From SVQP01 sp045587385 (lineage in GTDB: Bacteria; Bacillota; Clostridia; Oscillospirales; CAG-272), in NCBI GenBank assembly GCA_045587385.1, contig JAZNCE010000122.1, forward strand, positions 1 through 36,717: 36,717 nt of DNA. Reading direction: 5' to 3'. The position numbers and the translations under genes were made by a program. Below the pieces are notes generated by a model. It worked only from the letters and a program-made list of their open reading frames with translations. It ran no database searches and was not told where the DNA came from. This document shows positions 31,303 through 36,717 of the stretch, piece after piece; position 1 is the first letter of the stretch; each line of letters starts with the position of its first letter.

Positions 31303-32166
31303 ATGAAAGTAGTACTTGCAGGCGCGTTCGGTAATCTGGGCGCGGAAATTCTCAAATGCCTGTGCGCACAGGGTCACGAGGTCGTTGCGGCGGACGTCCG
31401 CGAAACACCCGTTGAAGGCTGCGCGGGCAAATACACCTTTGTCAAGATCGACGCAACCAACCCCGCAACCATGAAGGGTCTTTGCGACGGCGCAGAGGTG
31501 GTCATCACCACCGTGGGCTTGACCGGTGCTTCCACCACTCTCACCTCCTACGACATTGACTACAAGGGCAACATGAACCTCTATGCCGAGGCAAAGGCCG
31601 CAGGCGTTCAGAAGTTCAATTACGTATCCGTCATTTCCTGCGACGAGCCCGGTGCCGAAAAGGTGCCCATGCTGCACGCAAAGTTCCTTGTGGAAGAAGA
31701 GATCAAAAAGCAGGATATGGATTACGTGATCTACCGTCCCACCGGCTACTTCTACGATATTTGCAAGGTATTCAAGCCCTACGTACAAAAGGGCGAGATG
31801 CAGCTGCTCAAGGGATACGGCTCTGTCAAGGCAAACGTCGTGGACTGCCCCGATCTCGCAGCATTCATCGTCTCTCACATGAACGACACAAACGCTACCT
31901 ACGACGTGGGCGGCAAGGAGACCTACACCTATGAGCAAATGGCAGACATGTGCTTCAAGGCAGCGAACAAGCCGCTTAAGATCAAGTGGGCGCCCATCTG
32001 GCTGTTCGGCGTGCTGGCAAACCTGCCCAAGATCAAAAAGGCAGGCAAGCACGACATCATCCTGTTCTCCAAGTGGACGCTTTCCCACGACCTTGTGGGC
32101 AAGGATATCACGGGCGAGGCAAGCTTTGCAGAATACATCCAAAACTATTTCAAGGAGGTAAAGTAA
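31303..32166 (+). CDS. NmrA-like atypical SDR (NAD(P)-binding)
   Basis: A 287-aa atypical short-chain dehydrogenase. The N-terminus MKVVLAGAFGNLGAEILKCL has the glycine-rich dinucleotide loop. DVRETPVEG follows strand 2, and GAEVVITTVGLTG, AAGVQKFNYVSVIS and YVIYRPTGYFYDI are characteristic of NmrA/divinyl-reductase-like members. A classical YxxxK pair is not obvious, as in many of this subgroup. It may be a reductase or a redox sensor. The start is the ATG at 31303 with AAGGAG; the frame is open 16 codons earlier without a ribosome site. It is directly followed (1 base) by the DUF1295 gene. Confidence 0.85.
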   Translation: MKVVLAGAFGNLGAEILKCLCAQGHEVVAADVRETPVEGCAGKYTFVKIDATNPATMKGLCDGAEVVITTVGLTGASTTLTSYDIDYKGNMNLYAEAKAAGVQKFNYVSVISCDEPGAEKVPMLHAKFLVEEEIKKQDMDYVIYRPTGYFYDICKVFKPYVQKGEMQLLKGYGSVKANVVDCPDLAAFIVSHMNDTNATYDVGGKETYTYEQMADMCFKAANKPLKIKWAPIWLFGVLANLPKIKKAGKHDIILFSKWTLSHDLVGKDITGEASFAEYIQNYFKEVK

Positions 32167-32167
32167 T

Positions 32168-32980
32168 ATGCCTTGGGGACTTTTAGGAATTCTTTTGGGC
32201 GTTTGTGCTCTCTTGTGCGCAGTCGGCTTTTATAAGTTCGTGTACTTCCTTTCCATCGGTTACGGCTTTGCCGTAGCAGGCGGCGGCATTGCCGTTCTCG
32301 TCATGTATCTGGTCAACCCCACCGCAACCCCTTGGTGGATCATGGTCATCGCTTGCGCGCTCTTTATTGCGTACGGCGTGCGCCTTTCGGGCTTTTTGCT
32401 TATCCGCGAGCTGAAAAACGTCACCTTTAAGAAGACCGACGTTGCCAAGGAAACGCTTGCCAAGAACGGCGAGAAGAAGATGCCCATCTTCGTGCTTGCC
32501 ACCATCTGGGTCAGCGTTGCCGTGCTGTACACCGCGCAGGTCAGCCCCATGCTGTTCCGCTTTGATAACAACTGCACCGACTATATCGTACCCGTAATCG
32601 GCTTTGTGATCTCCTTGTTCGGTCTGATCCTTGAATCCATTGCCGACAAGCAGAAGTCCGCGCAGAAAAAGCTGCGCCCCGACATGGTTGCCACCAAGGG
32701 GCTTTACCGCATCTGCCGCTGCCCCAACTACTTGGGTGAAATCATCTTCTGGACGGGCGTGTTCGTCAGCGGCATCACCGCTTACGCAACCGTAGGTCAG
32801 TGGATCACCGCCATTCTTGCATACGTCTGCATCGTCTACATCATGTTCAACGGCGCACAGCGTCTGGAAAAAAGACAGATGGCACGCTACGGTGCAAACG
32901 AGGAGTACAATAACTACGCAAACAAGACCCCCATCATCATCCCCCTGCTGCCCATCTACCATCTCAACAAAAAGCAGTAA
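32168..32980 (+). CDS. DUF1295 / steroid 5-alpha-reductase-like membrane enzyme
   Basis: A 270-aa membrane protein with about six or seven helices. The C-terminal signature KGLYRICRCPNYLGEIIFWTGVF (about 177-199) matches the DUF1295/steroid 5-alpha-reductase pattern G-LW-x-SRHPNY-x-GE-xxxW, which forms the NADPH-binding part. The N-terminal helices (LLGILLGVCALLCAVGFYKFVYF and others) and ELKNVTFKKTD loop agree with DUF1295. Related enzymes reduce C=C bonds of steroids, fatty acyl or isoprenoid chains, or methylate prenyl-cysteine. Which applies here cannot be told. GGAGG lies at the end of the SDR gene, so translation is coupled. Confidence 0.82.
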   Translation: MPWGLLGILLGVCALLCAVGFYKFVYFLSIGYGFAVAGGGIAVLVMYLVNPTATPWWIMVIACALFIAYGVRLSGFLLIRELKNVTFKKTDVAKETLAKNGEKKMPIFVLATIWVSVAVLYTAQVSPMLFRFDNNCTDYIVPVIGFVISLFGLILESIADKQKSAQKKLRPDMVATKGLYRICRCPNYLGEIIFWTGVFVSGITAYATVGQWITAILAYVCIVYIMFNGAQRLEKRQMARYGANEEYNNYANKTPIIIPLLPIYHLNKKQ

Positions 32981-32992
32981 GAGGATACGCAT

Positions 32993-33628
32993 ATGAACGA
33001 CTTTTCTATCTCCATGGCCCTGGTCGATTACATCCCCGTTGCGCTCTTTGCCGCAGCAGCCGTCATTCTCATGCGCGACTTGTACGACAAAATGAGCAAG
33101 GGCGCGTTCGCGCTGTTCTCCGCCGGTGTCATTAACGTTACCCTCGCGGGCGCACTCAAGGCAACCTGGAAGCTCTTGTATGCGGCAGGCGCTTGCAATT
33201 TTGAAGCGCTTGATCACATGTTCTTTCCCGTACAATCCATCGGCTTTTTGCTGGCAGGCATCGGCATTCTTGCCATGCTGGCATGTAAGCAATCAAGCAC
33301 CGCGCTGGCAGCGGCTGCGCCTCCCGTATTCTCGGGCACGTTCGTGTTCGTGGGCTTGATGGTCGCAGGCCTTGGCATTATGGACGCCGTGCTGTGCATT
33401 CTGTGCGTTAAGCTCAAAAAGCCGTATCTGATTGCCATTTTCGCGTTGTCCTTTCTCTGCTCGCTGTGTATGGGCTACCTCTCCGCGCAGGATTTTGCGC
33501 AGGCTTCCATGAACTGGATCGCAGAGGGTGTCAACGCCCTCGGGCAAGGTTCTTTGCTGCTGGGCGTACTCCTTGCCCATAAGGCAGGGCTGGGCAGGCT
33601 GACGCTCAAAAAGCAGGTGGCAGCATGA
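32993..33628 (+). CDS. Integral membrane protein of unknown function
   Basis: A 211-aa hydrophobic protein with about six membrane helices, for example YIPVALFAAAAVILM (about 13-27), GFLLAGIGILAMLA, FSGTFVFVGLMVAGLGIMDAVLCILCV and IAIFALSFLCSLCMGYL. No family was recognised. It starts 12 bases after the DUF1295 gene with an AGAGGA site and ends the operon, so it may be a channel, carrier or structural partner for the membrane reductase. This is inference from position only. Confidence 0.75.
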   Translation: MNDFSISMALVDYIPVALFAAAAVILMRDLYDKMSKGAFALFSAGVINVTLAGALKATWKLLYAAGACNFEALDHMFFPVQSIGFLLAGIGILAMLACKQSSTALAAAAPPVFSGTFVFVGLMVAGLGIMDAVLCILCVKLKKPYLIAIFALSFLCSLCMGYLSAQDFAQASMNWIAEGVNALGQGSLLLGVLLAHKAGLGRLTLKKQVAA

Positions 33629-33632
33629 ATGA

Positions 33633-33670
33633 AAGAAACAGGATATCCCGCAAGGGATATCCTGTTTCTT
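33633..33670. terminator. Long bidirectional hairpin between convergent genes
   Basis: AAGAAACAGGATATCCC (33633-33649) and GGGATATCCTGTTTCTT (33654-33670) form a perfect 17-bp stem with a GCAA tetraloop. T-rich sequence follows only partly on each strand. It lies between the stops of the six-gene operon and the TIR-like gene. Confidence 0.85.
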
Positions 33671-33691
33671 GTGACTTAACACGTATGATCA

Positions 33692-34666
33692 CTAAAACAA
33701 AAATGCAATTCCGCATATGGAAACGCAGATGTATACAGCGATGAACAACGCCGGAACTTTCTTTTCGCTGTTCGTAAAGGACACGTATTTTCTCTTATTT
33801 AAAATGTCCGACAGTGCCTTCCATTCCGCATCATACAGCGAGGCGGGTAATTGCTTCTCAATGTGACTGATGATCTTCATTTTGCTGCTGTTCAGATCCC
33901 CGTACGATGCCAAAAGCTTCATCCAAGAGACCGATAAGATAATGCCGACAGCCGACAGCAAAACACCGGAAAGAAATTTGTACACGGGCAGGATATTCAA
34001 CGCCCAAACAAGACCGAAAGCAGCAATCAGCGCAGAATTAATGGAGATATAAAAATTGTTCACGTTCTGCCTTCTGGTTACCAGATCTTCCGAGGTTTGC
34101 AGAAAAATCTTGTATTGCTCCAGCAGAATGCCCTTATCCATAGATTCCAAGTCCTGATTGAAAACGTCATAGTTTCCCTTATCCAGCCCTTGAATATACT
34201 CTTGCAGCTCATCTGTCTTTAAGCACTTGATATCCCGATAATTCCTTTTGTCACCGGTATAGCGATCGGTCACAACAAACGGCGGATTCAGCTGCAAGTT
34301 CCAGTCCTTGGGGGCTGTTCCGTCCAGGTCAACTACCACGATCCGTTTGGAATATTTCATTGCCTTTTCGATCTCCCAGCAAATATTGTCATTGCTGTAC
34401 AAGCTCTTTCTGGCAAAGAAAATGACGAAATTGGATTTTTTCATTTTCCGCTTTGCGCCGATTTTCCAAAATTCAAAAATGCTCTTTTTCTTCTTTTTGC
34501 CCTGATCGGATTGTTTAGAAGATTTCTCTTTCTGAGTTTTCTTCTTTTTTGCGCCTTTCTTATTCAGCACCAGCGGATTAAAGCCGTGTATCGCTTTTGT
34601 AATCTCTTCCAGCTTCTTTGTGATTTCCTCTCTGTCATCTCCCGAGTGAATTACAAATACATTCAT
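33692..34666 (-). CDS. TIR-like domain fused to a two-helix membrane domain (SLATT/RipA type), candidate defence protein
   Basis: A 324-aa protein. The N-terminus MNVFVIHSGDDREEI is the start of a TIR-like fold; KSNFVIFFARKSLYSNDNICWEIEKAMKYSKRIVVVDLDG (about 76-115) carries the TIR strand pair with a glutamate in W-E-I-E where NAD-cleaving TIRs have their catalytic Glu. A Lys-rich stretch (about 38-62) interrupts the domain. The C-terminal part, EQYKIFLQTSEDLVTRRQNVNNFYISINSALIAAFG, resembles the SLATT/RipA-type membrane family, with two helices (about 215-255) and one more at the end (ALFIAVYICVSICGIAFLF). Such fusions are proposed anti-phage effectors. No partner gene lies beside it. Confidence 0.72.
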   Translation of the reverse strand: MNVFVIHSGDDREEITKKLEEITKAIHGFNPLVLNKKGAKKKKTQKEKSSKQSDQGKKKKKSIFEFWKIGAKRKMKKSNFVIFFARKSLYSNDNICWEIEKAMKYSKRIVVVDLDGTAPKDWNLQLNPPFVVTDRYTGDKRNYRDIKCLKTDELQEYIQGLDKGNYDVFNQDLESMDKGILLEQYKIFLQTSEDLVTRRQNVNNFYISINSALIAAFGLVWALNILPVYKFLSGVLLSAVGIILSVSWMKLLASYGDLNSSKMKIISHIEKQLPASLYDAEWKALSDILNKRKYVSFTNSEKKVPALFIAVYICVSICGIAFLF

Positions 34667-34740
34667 GCTTTTTCATTCCTTTATTGTATTGACCGCAGCG
34701 TTCCCCCGCGGCTTCGGTTGCGCTCAAAACCGTTACGTTC

Positions 34741-34769
34741 AGTATAGCACATCTGTCGAAATTTGTCAA
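34741..34769 (-). promoter_or_regulatory. Promoter of the TIR-like gene
   Basis: On the minus strand, TTGACA (34769-34764), a 17-base spacer and TATACT (34746-34741), about 75 bases upstream of the ATG at 34666. The gene therefore has its own strong promoter. Confidence 0.82.
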
Positions 34770-34896
34770 CACACAGACCCTACCGACCCCCAAGGATATC
34801 TCCTGCGAAACGCGCTGCCAATAAACCGTTTTTTCACTCCCCCCCACTTTTCACCCAAAAAATCTCCCATTCCCCCCGATATCTACCTCCAAGGGA

Positions 34897-34925
34897 TTGG
34901 ATTTTGCGCCAATCTGATGTATAAT
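34897..34925 (+). promoter_or_regulatory. Promoter of the broken XRE regulator
   Basis: TTGGAT (34897-34902), a 17-base spacer and TATAAT (34920-34925). ATTGG/CCAAT (34896-34900 and 34909-34913) is an inverted repeat over the -35 region and spacer that could be an operator. The ATG follows 24 bases after the -10 box. Confidence 0.65.
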
Positions 34926-34949
34926 GAACAAAAATACGGGAGGCAAACT

Positions 34950-35209
34950 ATGAACCAGAACACAATAGGACAATTCATTGCCGCCAAGCGGCGCGAAAAA
35001 ATCTGACGCAGGGGCAGCTTGCGGAAAAATTGGGCGTGACCAACAAGACCATCTCCAAATGGGAGAACGGCAAATGCATGCCCGATTATTCGGTGATCGA
35101 AGCCCTTTGCCGCGAGCTTGACATCACGCTTGCAGAGCTGCCGGACGGCGAAGAAAAGGAGCCGAACAGCATCCGACTGCGCGATGAAGGAGATCAAAAC
35201 AAAATTTGA
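34950..35209 (+). pseudogene. XRE-family transcription regulator, frameshifted
   Basis: The frame starts MNQNTIGQFIAAKRREK and hits TGA at 35004, right after a run of six A (34996-35001). Restoring one base continues as NLTQGQLAEKLGVTNKTISK then WENGKCMPDYSVIEALCREL up to TGA at 35207, a textbook XRE helix-turn-helix with the Q-LAEKLGV and SKWE motifs. One A has therefore been lost from the homopolymer (or a sequencing error is present). The promoter and ribosome site (GGGAGG) remain. Relatives of this type often have more sequence after the DNA-binding domain, so the 3' end may also be cut. Confidence 0.85.
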
Positions 35210-35309
35210 TATATTAAATATGATGAAGATTCTGCACGCTTAGACGAGGGCTTTACCAAACCTCAATATCTGCATCGCTGTAAGAAAGAGTGGCACGGGA
35301 TGCGTCACC

Positions 35310-35480
35310 ATGATAAACGACCACCTCTACGAGGGTCGGTTCACGCCGAGAGTCAACGGTAAACGCATCTCCAAGAATGTCTATGCCAAGACACGAGAGG
35401 AATGCGAGGAAAAGCTCGCAGAGCTGATAAAGACGATGAAAGCGGAAATCGCAGAGATGAAAAAGGCAACTAATGCCTAA
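35310..35480 (+). pseudogene. Remnant of a tyrosine-recombinase (integrase) N-terminal domain
   Basis: 56 codons reading MINDHLYEGRFTPRVNGKRI and SKNVYAKTREECEEKLAELI then stopping. This is the arm-binding domain found at the start of Tn916-type/ICE integrases, where a three-stranded sheet (HLYEGRYSP...GKR...VYAKT) is followed by a helix. The same frame upstream (from 35244) reads VRKSGTGCVT, which also fits integrases. The core-binding and catalytic domains are missing, so it is a fragment. It marks an old mobile-element site next to the broken XRE gene. Confidence 0.75.
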
Positions 35481-35486
35481 ACGAAA

Positions 35487-35515
35487 GAGGGGCTGACCAA
35501 AGCGGTCAGCCCCTC
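35487..35515 (+). terminator. Terminator-like hairpin after the integrase remnant
   Basis: GAGGGGCTGACC (35487-35498), loop AAAGC and GGTCAGCCCCTC (35504-35515) form a perfect 12-bp stem, followed by AAAATTTG. The T tract is weak, but A residues precede it, so it may also act on the minus strand. Confidence 0.75.
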
Positions 35516-35554
35516 AAAATTTGCATCGGAGGAAGCAAAGAAAAGCCAAATCGG

Positions 35555-35583
35555 TTGAAAAGTTCACAAAAATATGGTATAAT
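35555..35583 (+). promoter_or_regulatory. Promoter of the Crp/Fnr regulator
   Basis: TTGAAA (35555-35560), a 17-base spacer and TATAAT (35578-35583), 34 bases before the ATG at 35618, which has GAAAGGACGG ahead of it. Confidence 0.8.
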
Positions 35584-35617
35584 GATATAAATAAAACCAC
35601 GAAAGGACGGAGATATT

Positions 35618-36283
35618 ATGTCTTTATACGCCTTCTATGAACAATACTTTCCGTTCTGGAAAGCACTAAAGGAAGAAGATAAAAACTATCTGTGTGAGAA
35701 TACCGCAGAGGAACACTTTGACAAGGAACAGCCCGTTCACGACAATATGGGTTGCTCGGGGCTTTTTATCGTGCGCTCGGGCAGGCTCCGCCTCTATATG
35801 CTTTCCGAGGACGGTAAGGAGATCACACTCTACCGCCTTGTGTCCGGCGATATCTGTATGTTATCCGCTTCGTGCGTATTGAACAGTATCACCTTTGACG
35901 TATATGTGGATGCTGAAGTTCCGAGCGATTGCTACCGCATCAGTAGCGCGGCTTTCGGTGACGTCAGCTCTCGCTATCTTGAAGTGAAGAATTACGCTCT
36001 CGAAACCGCCGTCGGACGCTTCTCGGACGTGATGTGGATCATGCAACAGGTCGTGTTCATGAGTATGGATAAGCGTCTTGCCATCTTTCTTCTTGAAGAA
36101 ACGCAGGCAAACGGAACGGATACCGTCACGCTTACGCATGAAATGATCGCCCGACACCTCGGAACTGCCCGTGAGGTGGTTACGAGAATGTTAAAGCATA
36201 TCGCCGCCGACGGACTCATTGAGGTCACGAGAAAAGGTATTGTGATCAAAGATAAAAAGAAACTCCAAAATCTTGCATACTAA
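35618..36283 (+). CDS. Crp/Fnr-family transcription regulator
   Basis: A 221-aa regulator. Residues about 30-120 are a cyclic-nucleotide-binding-type barrel (GLFIVRSGRLRLYMLSEDGKEITLYRLVSGDICML). A long dimer helix follows (about 125-150), then a Crp-type helix-turn-helix near 165-215: LTHEMIARHLGTAREVVTRMLKHIAADGLIEVTRKGIVI. There is no N-terminal iron-sulfur cysteine cluster, so it is not a classical oxygen sensor; the effector is unknown. A thioredoxin lies convergently beside it, which fits the FNR-like regulator/thioredoxin pairing sometimes seen in redox loci. Confidence 0.93.
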   Translation: MSLYAFYEQYFPFWKALKEEDKNYLCENTAEEHFDKEQPVHDNMGCSGLFIVRSGRLRLYMLSEDGKEITLYRLVSGDICMLSASCVLNSITFDVYVDAEVPSDCYRISSAAFGDVSSRYLEVKNYALETAVGRFSDVMWIMQQVVFMSMDKRLAIFLLEETQANGTDTVTLTHEMIARHLGTAREVVTRMLKHIAADGLIEVTRKGIVIKDKKKLQNLAY

Positions 36284-36290
36284 AGATCAA

Positions 36291-36316
36291 AGCCACGGTT
36301 CAAGCGAGCCGTGGCT
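36291..36316. terminator. Bidirectional terminator between crp-like gene and thioredoxin
   Basis: AGCCACGG (36291-36298) and CCGTGGCT (36309-36316) form a perfect 8-bp stem with a 10-base loop. On the minus strand TTTGATCTTT follows; on the plus strand ATTGTCATATT. Both genes end within 15 bases. Confidence 0.75.
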
Positions 36317-36328
36317 ATTGTCATATTA

Positions 36329-36631
36329 TCATACAAGCTCCGCAAGAATGGCGGCTTTGGGTCTTGCTCCGACAATTCTTGCCGCCTCCTTTCCGTCCTT
36401 AAAGACGATCAGCGTGGGAATACTCATCACACCATATTTCATGGCAAGGGCGTTTTCGTCGTCTACGTTTACCTTGCCAACGGTAATATCGCTTCTTTCC
36501 TCGGCGATCTCGTCCACGATGGGAGAAACAATACGGCAAGGTCCGCACCAATCGGCGTAGAAATCCACGAGAGCCGTGCCGTTTGCGATTGCGTTATTAA
36601 AATTATTTTGATTCAGTTTTTGTACTGACAT
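36329..36631 (-). CDS. trxA: Thioredoxin
   Basis: A 100-aa thiol-disulfide oxidoreductase, full length. It shows the active site DFYADWCGPCRIVSPIVDEIA with the CGPC pair, the partner strand KVNVDDENALAMKYGVMSIPTLIVFKDGKE with the cis-proline in SIPT, and the end GARPKAAILAEL. The start is the ATG at 36631 with AAGGAGG; a 13-residue longer frame would begin before that site. The end of another minus-strand gene lies 29 bases upstream, so it may be second in an operon with it. Confidence 0.96.
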   Translation of the reverse strand: MSVQKLNQNNFNNAIANGTALVDFYADWCGPCRIVSPIVDEIAEERSDITVGKVNVDDENALAMKYGVMSIPTLIVFKDGKEAARIVGARPKAAILAELV

Positions 36632-36660
36632 AAGATATACCTCCTTGTTCTTTTTTATCG

Positions 36661-36717
36661 TCACTTGCATTCGGTGCAGACATATTCGGGCACCGTTCTT
36701 TCGTTTATGACCGACTC
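36661..36717 (-). CDS. C-terminal end of an upstream gene (partial)
   Basis: On the minus strand the window edge reads ESVINERTVPEYVCTECK and then TGA, 29 bases before the trxA start. The CxxC pair at the end and the short distance to trxA hint at a small redox or metal-binding protein in one operon with thioredoxin. Only 18 codons are visible, so no family can be named. Confidence 0.4.
   Translation of the reverse strand, partial: ESVINERTVPEYVCTECK

Overview
The window looks like chromosome of a strictly anaerobic, gut-type member of the Clostridia. The grounds are a fairly GC-rich Firmicutes style of gene, consensus sigma-A promoters with 17-base spacers, AGGAGG-type ribosome sites, ferredoxin-linked oxidoreductases, an ECF transporter, and repeat elements rich in short hairpins. 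This placement is inference; no rRNA or other marker gene is present.

Layout. (1) 1-1260: a lone MglB-like sugar-binding lipoprotein (minus strand) beside a 109-base self-complementary element. (2) 1380-8490: a promoter, a 23-residue Phe/Tyr-rich leader peptide and a terminator-like hairpin, then a repeat element, a second promoter and a six-gene operon: acyl-CoA ligase, IorA, IorB, Mpv17-like membrane protein, phenylacetate-CoA ligase and a double-ACT protein. Together these genes interconvert aromatic 2-oxo acids, aryl-CoA and aryl acids. The leader suggests control by Phe and Tyr supply. (3) 8493-18330 (minus): an oligopeptide ABC transporter operon, oppA-B-C-D-F plus a DUF3899 protein. 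OppC, OppD and OppF carry large insertions and OppA is long. (4) 18330-22410 (minus): a DUF5107/TPR protein, an unusual array of hairpins joined by ATTTCAC linkers, and an aldo/keto reductase with a ferredoxin-like tail.

(5) 22420-28993: the most striking locus. A cobalamin riboswitch precedes a small DNA-binding-like protein, a secreted membrane-anchored protein, a membrane protein built like animal intrinsic factor/transcobalamin (alpha-barrel plus DUF4430-type beta domain), and a complete ECF transporter (EcfT, fused double EcfA, S component). It reads as a surface B12 capture and uptake system. (6) 29002-33670: a six-gene operon with an alpha/beta hydrolase, a TetR regulator, a flavin-reductase/PCP_red fusion, an NmrA-like SDR, a DUF1295 steroid-reductase-like membrane enzyme and a membrane protein. 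It is a candidate redox pathway for a hydrophobic substrate. (7) 33692-34769 (minus): a TIR-like protein joined to a two-helix membrane domain, a candidate defence protein. (8) 34897-35515: debris, namely a frameshifted XRE regulator and an integrase N-terminal remnant. (9) 35555-36717: a Crp/Fnr regulator, a thioredoxin (minus) and the last codons of a further minus-strand gene.

All family names come from reading motifs by eye; no database search was run.
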